Below, one piece after another: positions 1 to 7,146 of a DNA stretch of 16,956 bases (position 1 is its first letter; each line of letters starts with the position of its first letter). Source of the DNA: Clostridiales bacterium UBA1774 (lineage in GTDB: Bacteria; Bacillota; Clostridia; Oscillospirales; Oscillospiraceae); NCBI GenBank assembly GCA_002314635.1, contig DCGQ01000051.1, positions 1-16,956 on the forward strand, in the 5' to 3' direction. The notes under the pieces are model-generated. The model was given only the letters and a program-made list of their open reading frames with translations, ran no database searches and was not told where the DNA came from. Both the position numbers and the translations under genes were made by a program.

Positions 1-266
1 GTACCGATCCCGCGTCCCTGCAGGGATTCGTCAATGGCAAAATAAATGATATGAGAATAGCGGCTGCTGTTCAGACGCGCCAAATATCCAATCGCCTCAG
101 TTCCCCGATGGATCAGAAAGGACTGCTGCGTGTCGTTGTTCTGTGCGATCAGTTCCCGAAAATCCCGCCGTTCATTTTCCGGGAATGATCGGTCATATAA
201 CGCTTCACAGAAGCTGTATGCTTCGGAGTCTGCTGTCAGTCGTTCCAGAGAAATATCAGATATCAA
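1..266 (-). CDS. GNAT-family N-acetyltransferase, 5' part (cut by window edge)
   Basis: Predicted acetyl-CoA-dependent N-acetyltransferase of the cytoplasm; the substrate cannot be told. Only the first 88 codons are in the window. The protein has the early F-P-E-N-E-R-R motif (residues 28-34) common in one group of small GNAT proteins, then a beta-strand Y-F-A-I-D leading into Q-G-R-G-I-G (residues 83-88), the pyrophosphate-binding loop of GNAT motif A (Q/R-x-x-G-x-G/A). I chose the TTG at 266. It is preceded by GGGAAGGTGATC, which carries AGGTGATC, an exact match to part of the anti-16S sequence, and it places F-P-E-N-E-R-R at the usual distance from the N-terminus. The frame stays open to ATGs at 359 and 365, but those lack a ribosome site and lie beside or in the -10 box of the best minus-strand promoter. 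The gene is divergent from the protease operon and probably unrelated to it. Confidence 0.85.
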   Translation of the reverse strand, partial: MISDISLERLTADSEAYSFCEALYDRSFPENERRDFRELIAQNNDTQQSFLIHRGTEAIGYLARLNSSRYSHIIYFAIDESLQGRGIG

Positions 267-364
267 GAGATCACCTTCCCGAGTACCAAGTCTGATCGGA
301 ATGTCAGACGGAATCCGTGATGAACCACACCCCGAGGCTGCGCGAAAAGCATTTTCCATATACA

Positions 365-393
365 TATATAATATATGGAAAGCGATAAATCAA
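365..393 (-). promoter_or_regulatory. Candidate sigma-A promoter for the GNAT gene
   Basis: Read on the minus strand, TTGATT (393-388) is followed by a 17-nt spacer and TATATA (370-365) in a strongly AT-rich stretch. Transcription would start near 358, giving a leader of about 90 nt before the TTG start at 266. This promoter is the main argument against the in-frame ATGs at 359 and 365. The boxes are good but not perfect matches, and the AT-rich run allows alternative registers. Confidence 0.5.
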
Positions 394-457
394 GTAAAAA
401 CATCATTTCCGGTTCCTTTGAGCAGGATTCCGTGTAAGCATACTTCCAGCCAAAATC

Positions 458-493
458 AGTGCGGCAGGCCAAAATCGGTCTGCCGCACTTTTT
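458..493 (+). terminator. Hairpin with T-tail, intrinsic-terminator-like
   Basis: The arm AGTGCGGCAG (458-467) pairs perfectly with CTGCCGCACT (480-489). The stem extends inward by one G-T and two G-C pairs to a 6-nt loop at 471-476. A run of five T (489-493) follows on the plus strand, as in a rho-independent terminator; on the minus strand the tail is weaker (GATTTT). No plus-strand gene lies upstream in the window, so it may insulate the operon from readthrough or be a leftover of a lost gene. The two arms are also embedded in a short direct repeat, GCCAAAATC-A/G-GT (449-460 and 468-479). Confidence 0.55.
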
Positions 494-513
494 GCGGCTA
501 TGCAGAAATGCCC

Positions 514-544
514 TTGACAAAACTCATCGCATCATGACGATAAT
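514..544 (+). promoter_or_regulatory. Weak candidate upstream promoter
   Basis: A perfect TTGACA -35 box (514-519) is followed 19 nt later by GATAAT (539-544). The spacer is longer than the usual 16-18 nt. If used, it would give a leader of nearly 200 nt ahead of the protease gene, starting just downstream of the hairpin at 458-489. It is secondary to the promoter at 674-702. Confidence 0.25.
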
Positions 545-671
545 CAGAGAGGCCGAATTGCAGAATGCAGCAATTTCGCGATTGCAAAGTATAACGATTT
601 ATGGTAATGTAATCCGTAGTGTGTGCTGTCTCGAGAATATAACAAAAAAATGAAATGCAATGAGGATGCAT

Positions 672-695
672 TGTTGAAATCATATGGATTCAACA
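672..695. promoter_or_regulatory. Near-palindromic operator candidate overlapping the operon promoter
   Basis: The arms TGTTGAA (672-678) and TTCAACA (689-695) are perfect inverted repeats, and the centre CATATG (681-686) is also palindromic, so 20 of 24 positions are symmetric. The element covers the whole -35 box and nearly the whole spacer, ending two bases before the -10 box. This is a classic position for a dimeric repressor that blocks RNA polymerase. The cognate regulator is not in the window and I do not recognise the motif as a named operator. Confidence 0.5.
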
Positions 696-702
696 TTATA
701 AT
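674..702 (+). promoter_or_regulatory. Sigma-A promoter of the protease/giant exoprotein operon
   Basis: TTGAAA (674-679), a 17-nt spacer, and a perfect TATAAT (697-702) give a near-consensus vegetative promoter. Transcription would start around 708-710, about 37 nt ahead of the protease ATG. It is the best promoter in the window and the only good one seen upstream of the three plus-strand genes, consistent with one long transcript. The near-palindrome at 672-695 overlaps it. Confidence 0.75.
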
Positions 703-734
703 GAACACAATAAAATGAAAGAATCTGCAGATAT

Positions 735-741
735 GGAGGGG
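735..741 (+). promoter_or_regulatory. Ribosome binding site of the protease gene
   Basis: GGAGGGG lies 4 nt before the ATG at 746 and fixes this start. No other in-frame start is as well placed. Confidence 0.8.
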
Positions 742-745
742 TACT

Positions 746-1441
746 ATGATCGGAAAGAGGAAACGGACGATACCCATACTGCTGGCTGCTGCCTTGCTGC
801 TTGCATGTGTGCTTGGCGGAGCCAGCCGGCCGAACCGGAAAATCAGCGCGGAGGAATGCTATCGGAGAAGTGCGGAGGCAGTTCTATATCTTAGGAGCTA
901 CTATCCTTCCGGCAGCCTGAAAGCAACCGGCAGTGGTTTCATCCTTTCGGAGGACGGACTGGTGGTCACGGCTGCCCATGTGGTCAAGGGCGGCGACCGG
1001 ATCGCCGCAGTTCAGGCAGACGGCACCGAGCTGGCGCTGACCCTGATTCAGAGCTGCGAGGACACGGATATTGCCCTGCTTCGTCTGCCGGAGGGGGAAT
1101 ACCCGGCGCTGGAGCTGGCAGAGGTCACGCCGAATACCGGCACCGTGGTTCGGGCCATGGGATATCCCATCAAGGGCACCGGCATCATCACGGAGGGACT
1201 GCTTTCCGCCCAGTGCGCCCAGGTCAACGGCAAGGACCGGATGCTGGTCACCTGTGACATCGTGAACGGCATGTCCGGCGGCCCGATTCTGGACGCCTGC
1301 GGCCGGGTGGTGGGCGTGGTCAGCGGTTCCGTCCGCACCATGGACGGGATCCATCTGTCCGTTTTGAGCCGGGAACTGTTTGAGGCTGTCAGCAAAGTCA
1401 TCGGAACAACGGAAGAGGAAAGCAGCGGAGGTGCGGCATGA
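746..1441 (+). CDS. Anchored trypsin-like (HtrA/S1C-type) serine protease
   Basis: A predicted extracellular serine endopeptidase of 231 aa. Residues 4-25 are a basic start followed by a hydrophobic stretch ending L-L-A-C-V (Cys21). This could be a lipobox, although Leu at -2 is unusual, or simply an N-terminal membrane anchor. The chymotrypsin-fold catalytic triad is complete: T-A-A-H (His78), D-T-D-I-A-L-L (Asp108) and G-M-S-G-G-P (Ser177). Asn174 and the G-G-P after the serine match HtrA/trypsin_2 proteins, but the PDZ domain of DegP/HtrA is absent and the protein is short, so it is a bare protease domain. It is the first gene of the operon, and its stop overlaps the start of the 1,878-aa exoprotein by ATGA. 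Acting on one or both downstream exoproteins is a reasonable inference, not something the sequence shows. Confidence 0.9.
   Translation: MIGKRKRTIPILLAAALLLACVLGGASRPNRKISAEECYRRSAEAVLYLRSYYPSGSLKATGSGFILSEDGLVVTAAHVVKGGDRIAAVQADGTELALTLIQSCEDTDIALLRLPEGEYPALELAEVTPNTGTVVRAMGYPIKGTGIITEGLLSAQCAQVNGKDRMLVTCDIVNGMSGGPILDACGRVVGVVSGSVRTMDGIHLSVLSRELFEAVSKVIGTTEEESSGGAA
1427..1441 (+). promoter_or_regulatory. Ribosome binding site and ATGA stop/start overlap
   Basis: GGAGGTG (1427-1433) sits inside the last codons of the protease gene, 4 nt before the ATG at 1438. The protease TGA (1439-1441) overlaps that ATG. The arrangement implies coupled translation of protease and exoprotein. Confidence 0.8.
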
Positions 1442-4400
1442 AAAAACATACCAAATGGATCAGCCTTGTTCTGACCTTTGCCATGCTGGCAGGTCTGATG
1501 CCGACTTTCGCGCTTCCGGCGAAGGCGGCCAGCAGCAACGCAGGCAAATGGCTCGAAGCCTATTGCGGTGCAGGACAGATCGGAAACGGGCAGAAGTCTG
1601 CGTCAGACCTTTTTATGAACTTCCAGAACGGAACCCCCGGCTTCTCCAAAAGTCAAAACGGTGATGTCAAGGTCAGCGGAAACACGGTTTCCGTCGGAAC
1701 ACCGGGGAATGACTGGATGGTTTTCCGGGTTGACCTCCAAAACAATGAACAGATGAAGCTGCTGGCACAGAGTCCCACAGCGAAATACCGCGTGTACGGC
1801 AAGGTGAAATCCGGAGAAAAGGATTTCCATTGGGGAGAAACGCATAACGACTGCGATTGCGGTAAAATCGTCTGCTCCGACAGCAAACAGGGGACATTTT
1901 TCAACTTAAGCTCACCCTTTGACGGCAGCTCCGATTATGATACCGGATGGAAAAGCCTGACCGGGCTGACCTATATTGAATTGAAGGCCTGTTCGGATAT
2001 CTGCTGCGACTCCCACGATAACAACAATGCCGATGGTGACTCCTATGTGGAAATCTACATGGAGGTTCAGGATACGGGTACGCCTTCGATGACCTACACC
2101 ACCGATTTTCGGAATGTGAATGTCAATCCGGATAACAGCAAGGAACTGCTGGTCAAGCTGCCGGTTCGGGATGAGGACGATCCCGACCATCGCTATGACG
2201 CAGATAACCTGCTGGAAGGGTATATCGGGATCAACCTGAGCTTCTCCGTTCCGGTCAAGCCGGATGAGACGACCTGCCTGTATTCGCATACGCTCTTTAC
2301 CAACACGCTGGGAACCGGTTACGTTGGCTCGGGCGAATTGCGGGGACTGAAAATCGTGGACGCCAACGCGCTGAATCAGTTCAGCAAGGCGATCAGCTAT
2401 CGCTATACGGTTTCGCGGGGTGACTTTAACGGCAATAACAAAATTGCCGCAGGCGGCGGTATCGAATCCACCAGCGGGTACTCCTACCCGGACGCCAACG
2501 GCTCCGTCACATCCCTGCTGGATAAGATCAATAGAGCCGGGTTCCATGATGTTGCGGGAAACCCGGTGGTGGTGAACGGCAGCGCAGGCAAAAATATCTT
2601 CGACAGGAACGACGGCGGCTACGATGTGATCGTGGACGCGGAGCCGCCTACCTATACCCGCACGGGAAACGGCATCACACCGGATATTCTGACCAAGGTG
2701 GTGCTGAATGAGAATGACAGCGTGGATTTCATCGTGTCCTTCTCCGAGGCCACCATTACCAAACGCAGCTATGACAACACCAAAACCTATCTGCTTCTGA
2801 ATAACGGCGACCGAGCCTATTTCCGGAGCAAGAGCAAAGACGGCAAGCAGTGGATCTTCCATTATGAGCTGAAGGATGCTGAAACGGAGGTCGAAACCGT
2901 CCAGTGGCAGGTGATCGGCCTCTGCAATGATGCGCTGGATGGCGCTCTGGCGGACGAAGCCGGTTCCCCGGATACCCGGAAGAACATTGCAAAGCATTCC
3001 CTGAACGCGGATGGCCGCACCATTACCGACTATGTGGGCAACATTATGGCAGACCGCGCCAATGAGGACGCGCTGACCAATGACAAGCAGATTGAATCCT
3101 CCATCGCGTGGGCGCAGCTTTCCGTGGACAACACCGCGCCGGAGATCAGCTTTACCTACAACCGCTACAATGCCGCCCTGACCAGACCCACGGAGGACAG
3201 CGAGACGGACGGCAAAGCGGGTCAGTGGGGACAGGCGGGCAAAATCTATGTCAGCGCCATCGACCCGGAGATCGACACACCCAAATACGACCCGGATCAG
3301 AGCGAAAGCAGCAGACCCAGCAGCGGCATTTTCCGGCCGGACAACGCCTCCGCCGCTGCGGAAAGCACCTCCACCGCCAAGGGCTTGTTTTTCTACATCT
3401 GGTCTCCGGATGAGACCCCGCCGGACGCGGGCGAGAATTTTGAGGTCATCAAGCGGTATTCGCTGGCAGGCTGGGACAGCGCGGCTCTGGCGGAGATGGA
3501 AAACCCCGATTCTCCGTATGCAAGCTGGAAGGAGCTGTTTGACCGGGGTTTGAAGCTGACCGCTGCCAACAATTACGCGGAGATCGTGCCCCCCGAGCAG
3601 ATTCTGGAGCCGGAAAACAGCGGCACATGGTATCTCCATGTGTGGACGGCGGATATGTCCTGGGATTCTGCGCGGCAGCTCATTCAGTATGAGCTGATGT
3701 ACGGTCTGAAATTTCAGCAGAACACCGACACCGGCAAGCCTTACACCACGGCGGAAGCGCTGGCGGTAAAGATGTCGATGATGGAGCAGGATTTCTCGCA
3801 GAAGGTGCAGAGCAACCCGGCTTATAGCTATGACAATGCGTGGGATGCGGTAAAGGCCGCGTATCAGAGCACCGTTTATACGGAGCAGTATCGGACATGG
3901 CTGGCGGAATCCGGGAAGGACGTCTATTCGGATGACGCGGAGCTGTATGCCAGAAATCAGGCCATGAAAACCGTAGGCGATTACGGCGATACGGAGGTCT
4001 GGCCGCCGGAGCTGTTCCGGAGCAAGGATTCCAACTGGACGCAGAAATCCGCGGAGGTTCGCTTTGACAATGCGCTGCCCACGGCGGCGGCGGATTTTGC
4101 GGCGGCGAAGGGCAGCGGTACCCGAAGCGTGGAGCTGCCGTTTAGCGCAGAGGACGCTCATGCGGGAATCGACACGGAGCAGGTATATTACCAGTGGGTC
4201 AGAAAGCCGGACGGTGCGGATGAGACCCGCCCCGAAGCTGCCAAGGAGCTGCAGGAGATCAACTGGATCCCGGTCAGTCCGGACAGCGGAGAAACCGGCG
4301 TCTTTACGGCGGTTACGGATGGTCATGTGGATGAGGACGGCGACTATTATCTGTCTGTGAAGGTCACCGACCTGGCGGGCAATGAAGCGGTGTACCATTT

Positions 4401-7074
4401 CGAGGAGACCATCACCGTTTACAGCGCCGTGGGAGCCGTCTGCGATTTCGCGGAGACGGAGGAAGCGGCGGACTTCTACCGCAGCGTGACCCCCACCTTC
4501 CGCGTGCATGAGGTGAAGATCGCGGAGGTTCGCTGTGCCGTGACCGATTCCGCGCTGCGTCCGGCAGAGGAGGACTTTGCCGTGATCGAGTCCTGCGGGC
4601 AGGCAGACACGGGATTTGACCGGTTCTATCAACTGAACACGCTGGGCGCGGACAAGGCGGACGGCGCATGGTATGTGCATGTGCTGATTCTGGAGGACAC
4701 GCCCAATGCCTCGGAGCCTTACTATTTCTATCAGGCCTACAAGCTGGATAACACCGCTCCCACCCTGTATCTGAATCCGGAGGCGGGCGGTCTGGAAAAG
4801 GCAGAGAACAGCGTGACCGTCACCGCGGCGGATGAGCTCAGCGGCATTGACGAAGCGGCGCTGTATTATCAGTGGACAAAGAGCGCATCTGCCCCGGCGG
4901 AGGACGCTGCCGGCTGGCTGCACCTGACGCCCGGCGGCGCTGCGGTGAAAACCATCACCGACCCGGCGGATAACGGGGACTACTACCTGCATGTCCGGGT
5001 CAGGGACAAGGCCGGCAACAGCGCCGCGAAAACCAGTCAGGCCTTCCCCTTCAAGGCCGCTGAGCTGGAAACGGTAGGGGATTACGAAAGCCGTCTGATT
5101 GCGCTGTATGAGGAGGACGGCAGCGTCTATGGCATTGCCGAGCTGGTGCTGAATGTGGAGGACAAGGCCGGTTATCGGTATTCCTTCTCCTCTGACAGCG
5201 GAAAGAGCTGGAGCAGCTGGATGCCCTACAGCAGCATGGCAAGGCTGCTGCTTCCCATCGGCGGAACGGATCAGACGGAGACGCTGGAGGGAATGCTGGC
5301 CGTCAAATTCCGCGCACCCGGCGGAACCGTGGGCGAGGTGAAGCCTGTTTCGCTGGAGGGTCTGAATCCGGAAAACTCGCTTTGGGCGGTGATGACGGCA
5401 GAGTCCGGCATTGCCCGGCAGAGCGGCAAGCCGCTGGCGCTGCTGGTTTCCGCACCGGACGGCGTGACGGTGGAAGCGTCTGCGGACAATGCGCTGCCGG
5501 TGATCCAAGACGCAGAGGGTGATTTCACGGTCAGCGGCAACGGCCTGTACCGCTTTACCCTGACGGACGGCAGCGGCGAAAAGAGCTTCGCCATCGTGGT
5601 GGATCTCTATGACGATGAAGCGCCCAGAGGCGTGGTGACTTACAGCGATACCGCCCCCACCAAAGCCAATGTGGTGGCCAGACTGGAAGCGGACGAATCG
5701 GTGTATGTGCAGAAAATCCAGATACTGGATGAGCAGGGCGCAGTTACTGCGAACCGGAGCGGCAGCACCGCCTATACCTTTACCGATAACGGCAGCGTGC
5801 GCTTTGTGTTCCGGGATGCGGCGGGCAACGAAAGCACCGCTGTGGCGACGGTCAGCAATATCGACCGCAGCGGCCCGGATGTGGAAATTCTCGTCCAGTA
5901 CGCGGACGGCAAAGGAAAGTCCTACGCCACCGTAAGCGACGGGACAAACACCCTGTCCAGAGGTCTGTTCCTGACGCTGGGTAAGGTGAAGGGCGGCAAC
6001 GGAAAGGACTTCACCGTTGTTTCCGGCGATCGGAGCGGGATGCTGGAGGTAACGGAAAACGGCACCTATTCCTTTACGGTGCAGGATGCAATGGGCAATA
6101 TCTGCGTGATTTCCAGAACCGTTACGGAAATCGTGGGCGAAATTCCGGAGCCTTCGGTGAGCTATCGGTTCACCAGCGAGGAAAATGCGGGACTGATTCC
6201 CGGCGAGAGCTTCAAGAATGACTCGGTGGTGGTCACGATCTCCATTCCGGACCCGGGAGACGGGCGGAAGCTCTATCTGGGCAAGCAGTCGAACCCGAAT
6301 GCATCGCCGCTGGAGCTGATCGGCGGCTGCTATGTGCTGGAGCATACCCTGCGGGTCAACGGGGAGACCGGCATCTGGTTCAATGACGGACTGGGCGGCA
6401 ATGTGCTGGTGCCCATCACCGTTACCGGCATCGACAGGGAAAAACCCACCCTGACCCTGAACCGGGAAACCGCCGTGCTGAAGCTGGAGGACGGAGAGGT
6501 GCTCAGCGGGCAGGAGCTGATTACGGCGCTGGGCGGCTATACCGCCTTCGACCGGGAGAGCCCTGCGGAGCTGTCCGTCACCGTATGCGATACGGACGAG
6601 GAACGGTCGCCGCTGTCCTTTACGAATACCAGACCCGGCGTGTATACGGTTCGATACTACATCACGGACGGCGCAAAGAATGAGAATTATGTGGATCAGA
6701 CGGTGTATGTGATCTCCGCCAACGATATGCTGGTCAAGGCGGACAACGCCCTGCTGGTGAACGGCGGCAGCAATACGGCGATCCTTGCGTCCAACCGGGT
6801 GTATTTCACCGTCAGCCAGAATGAATTGCAGCAGATGTTCTATCGCGGCTCCAGAGCCTACAACCGGAGTATGCGCTACGATGTGTATTACACAACCGGT
6901 CTGTATCGGGAGGGTCAGATGAAGTACATCGCCGAAAAGCTGACCGGGGAGGAGCTGGTGAGCATGGCTTATCAGATCACCTTCGAAAAGACCGGCTGGT
7001 ACACCATTGTGATCCGCAATCAGGAGCGCAGCAGAATCTATACCTCTTTCTTTATTTCTTCCATCACCAATTAA
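1438..7074 (+). CDS. Giant secreted multidomain Ig-like surface protein (1,878 aa)
   Basis: Residues 1-31 are a Sec signal peptide (basic start, hydrophobic core, likely cleavage after A-K-A). The N-terminal domain holds a Cys/His cluster: His131, His136, Cys139, Cys141, Cys146, then Cys185, Cys189, Cys190, His193, followed by a D/N-rich possible calcium loop (194-205). About residues 410-562 resemble SwmB-type surface repeats (a V-S-F-S-E-A strand and a closing D-x-x-G-N). Seven junctions of the form hydrophobic-D-x-x-x-P begin Ig-like units at residues 399, 563, 876, 1103, 1391, 1475 and 1665. A Y-Q-W strand and D-x-A-G-N-x-A ends recur in the units at 876 and 1103. A helical, Tyr/Trp-rich insert lies at about 755-870. 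Residues 1762-1878 are a distinct C-terminal domain. There is no LPxTG, S-layer-homology or membrane anchor. The first ~500 codons use more A/T-ending codons than the rest. The role is probably extracellular adhesion or scaffold; the ligand is unknown. Confidence 0.85.
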   Translation: MKKHTKWISLVLTFAMLAGLMPTFALPAKAASSNAGKWLEAYCGAGQIGNGQKSASDLFMNFQNGTPGFSKSQNGDVKVSGNTVSVGTPGNDWMVFRVDLQNNEQMKLLAQSPTAKYRVYGKVKSGEKDFHWGETHNDCDCGKIVCSDSKQGTFFNLSSPFDGSSDYDTGWKSLTGLTYIELKACSDICCDSHDNNNADGDSYVEIYMEVQDTGTPSMTYTTDFRNVNVNPDNSKELLVKLPVRDEDDPDHRYDADNLLEGYIGINLSFSVPVKPDETTCLYSHTLFTNTLGTGYVGSGELRGLKIVDANALNQFSKAISYRYTVSRGDFNGNNKIAAGGGIESTSGYSYPDANGSVTSLLDKINRAGFHDVAGNPVVVNGSAGKNIFDRNDGGYDVIVDAEPPTYTRTGNGITPDILTKVVLNENDSVDFIVSFSEATITKRSYDNTKTYLLLNNGDRAYFRSKSKDGKQWIFHYELKDAETEVETVQWQVIGLCNDALDGALADEAGSPDTRKNIAKHSLNADGRTITDYVGNIMADRANEDALTNDKQIESSIAWAQLSVDNTAPEISFTYNRYNAALTRPTEDSETDGKAGQWGQAGKIYVSAIDPEIDTPKYDPDQSESSRPSSGIFRPDNASAAAESTSTAKGLFFYIWSPDETPPDAGENFEVIKRYSLAGWDSAALAEMENPDSPYASWKELFDRGLKLTAANNYAEIVPPEQILEPENSGTWYLHVWTADMSWDSARQLIQYELMYGLKFQQNTDTGKPYTTAEALAVKMSMMEQDFSQKVQSNPAYSYDNAWDAVKAAYQSTVYTEQYRTWLAESGKDVYSDDAELYARNQAMKTVGDYGDTEVWPPELFRSKDSNWTQKSAEVRFDNALPTAAADFAAAKGSGTRSVELPFSAEDAHAGIDTEQVYYQWVRKPDGADETRPEAAKELQEINWIPVSPDSGETGVFTAVTDGHVDEDGDYYLSVKVTDLAGNEAVYHFEETITVYSAVGAVCDFAETEEAADFYRSVTPTFRVHEVKIAEVRCAVTDSALRPAEEDFAVIESCGQADTGFDRFYQLNTLGADKADGAWYVHVLILEDTPNASEPYYFYQAYKLDNTAPTLYLNPEAGGLEKAENSVTVTAADELSGIDEAALYYQWTKSASAPAEDAAGWLHLTPGGAAVKTITDPADNGDYYLHVRVRDKAGNSAAKTSQAFPFKAAELETVGDYESRLIALYEEDGSVYGIAELVLNVEDKAGYRYSFSSDSGKSWSSWMPYSSMARLLLPIGGTDQTETLEGMLAVKFRAPGGTVGEVKPVSLEGLNPENSLWAVMTAESGIARQSGKPLALLVSAPDGVTVEASADNALPVIQDAEGDFTVSGNGLYRFTLTDGSGEKSFAIVVDLYDDEAPRGVVTYSDTAPTKANVVARLEADESVYVQKIQILDEQGAVTANRSGSTAYTFTDNGSVRFVFRDAAGNESTAVATVSNIDRSGPDVEILVQYADGKGKSYATVSDGTNTLSRGLFLTLGKVKGGNGKDFTVVSGDRSGMLEVTENGTYSFTVQDAMGNICVISRTVTEIVGEIPEPSVSYRFTSEENAGLIPGESFKNDSVVVTISIPDPGDGRKLYLGKQSNPNASPLELIGGCYVLEHTLRVNGETGIWFNDGLGGNVLVPITVTGIDREKPTLTLNRETAVLKLEDGEVLSGQELITALGGYTAFDRESPAELSVTVCDTDEERSPLSFTNTRPGVYTVRYYITDGAKNENYVDQTVYVISANDMLVKADNALLVNGGSNTAILASNRVYFTVSQNELQQMFYRGSRAYNRSMRYDVYYTTGLYREGQMKYIAEKLTGEELVSMAYQITFEKTGWYTIVIRNQERSRIYTSFFISSITN
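2632..6720 (+). repeat. Degenerate Ig-like repeat region within the 1,878-aa protein
   Basis: Seven junction motifs (VDAEPP, VDNTAP, FDNALP, LDNTAP, YDDEAP, IDRSGP, IDREKP) begin at nt 2632, 3124, 4063, 4744, 5608, 5860 and 6430. They mark successive beta-sandwich units. Unit length varies widely (about 85-310 residues) because some units contain inserts or unmarked second domains. The units starting at 876 and 1103 are the closest pair: both carry A-x-D-x-x-x-G-I-D, Y-Y-Q-W and a closing Y-Y-L-x-V-x-V-x-D-x-A-G-N. No long DNA identity between units is visible, so the duplications are old. Confidence 0.7.
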
Positions 7075-7083
7075 CACCGGAAT

Positions 7084-7116
7084 GCCGGCTGCGGGGAGCT
7101 GTCCCCGCGGCCCGGC
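7084..7116 (+). other. Strong GC hairpin between the two giant genes
   Basis: GCCGGC-T-GCGGGGA (7084-7097) pairs with TCCCCGC-G-G (7102-7110) and CCGGC (7112-7116) around a 4-nt loop, with one bulged C at 7111. There is no T-run after it (CTTCTCC), so it is not a typical intrinsic terminator. It lies 9 nt after the stop of one gene and 30 nt before the start of the next. Possible roles are stabilising the upstream mRNA end, partial attenuation or a processing site that sets the ratio of the two products. Confidence 0.6.
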
Positions 7117-7133
7117 TTCTCCGATCATACAGA

Positions 7134-7139
7134 GGGGAG
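7134..7139 (+). promoter_or_regulatory. Ribosome binding site of the third gene
   Basis: GGGGAG lies 7 nt before the ATG at 7147 and directly precedes an excellent signal peptide, which fixes the start. The hairpin at 7084-7116 ends 17 nt upstream and should leave the site free. Confidence 0.75.
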
Positions 7140-7146
7140 CGACAAG

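Larger units (their letters stand above)
267..745. other. Intergenic regulatory region between divergent genes
   Basis: This 479-nt stretch between the GNAT gene and the protease operon contains no convincing gene. The short open frames in it lack ribosome sites and recognisable domains. It is clearly more AT-rich than the flanking genes. It holds the GNAT promoter, a GC-rich hairpin with a T-tail (458-489), a weak upstream promoter (514-544), and the consensus promoter with overlapping palindrome (672-702). Small competing inverted repeats (AATTGC/GCAATT and GCAAT/ATTGC) lie at 556-585, but they are too short to call a riboswitch. Confidence 0.6.

Noticed and set aside
263..520. 85-codon minus-strand open frame overlapping the GNAT start
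   Set aside because: It crosses the hairpin and the GNAT promoter, encodes low-complexity sequence, and has no conserved motif; the GNAT frame explains this strand better.
130..537. 135-codon plus-strand open frame over the intergenic region
   Set aside because: It runs antisense to the GNAT start and through the promoter and hairpin, has no ribosome site, and shows no recognisable domain.
556..585. Competing small inverted repeats that could be a riboswitch or attenuator
   Set aside because: The arms are only 5-6 nt, there is no T-run or known aptamer core, and the main promoter lies downstream of them.
1912..7128. 1,738-codon open frame on the minus strand opposite the Ig-like exoprotein
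   Set aside because: It is aligned codon-on-codon with the sense gene, so it is open simply because TTA, CTA and TCA are not used there. It has no signal peptide, domain or ribosome site, and its composition (rich in His, Arg, Ile and Gln) is that of an antisense translation.
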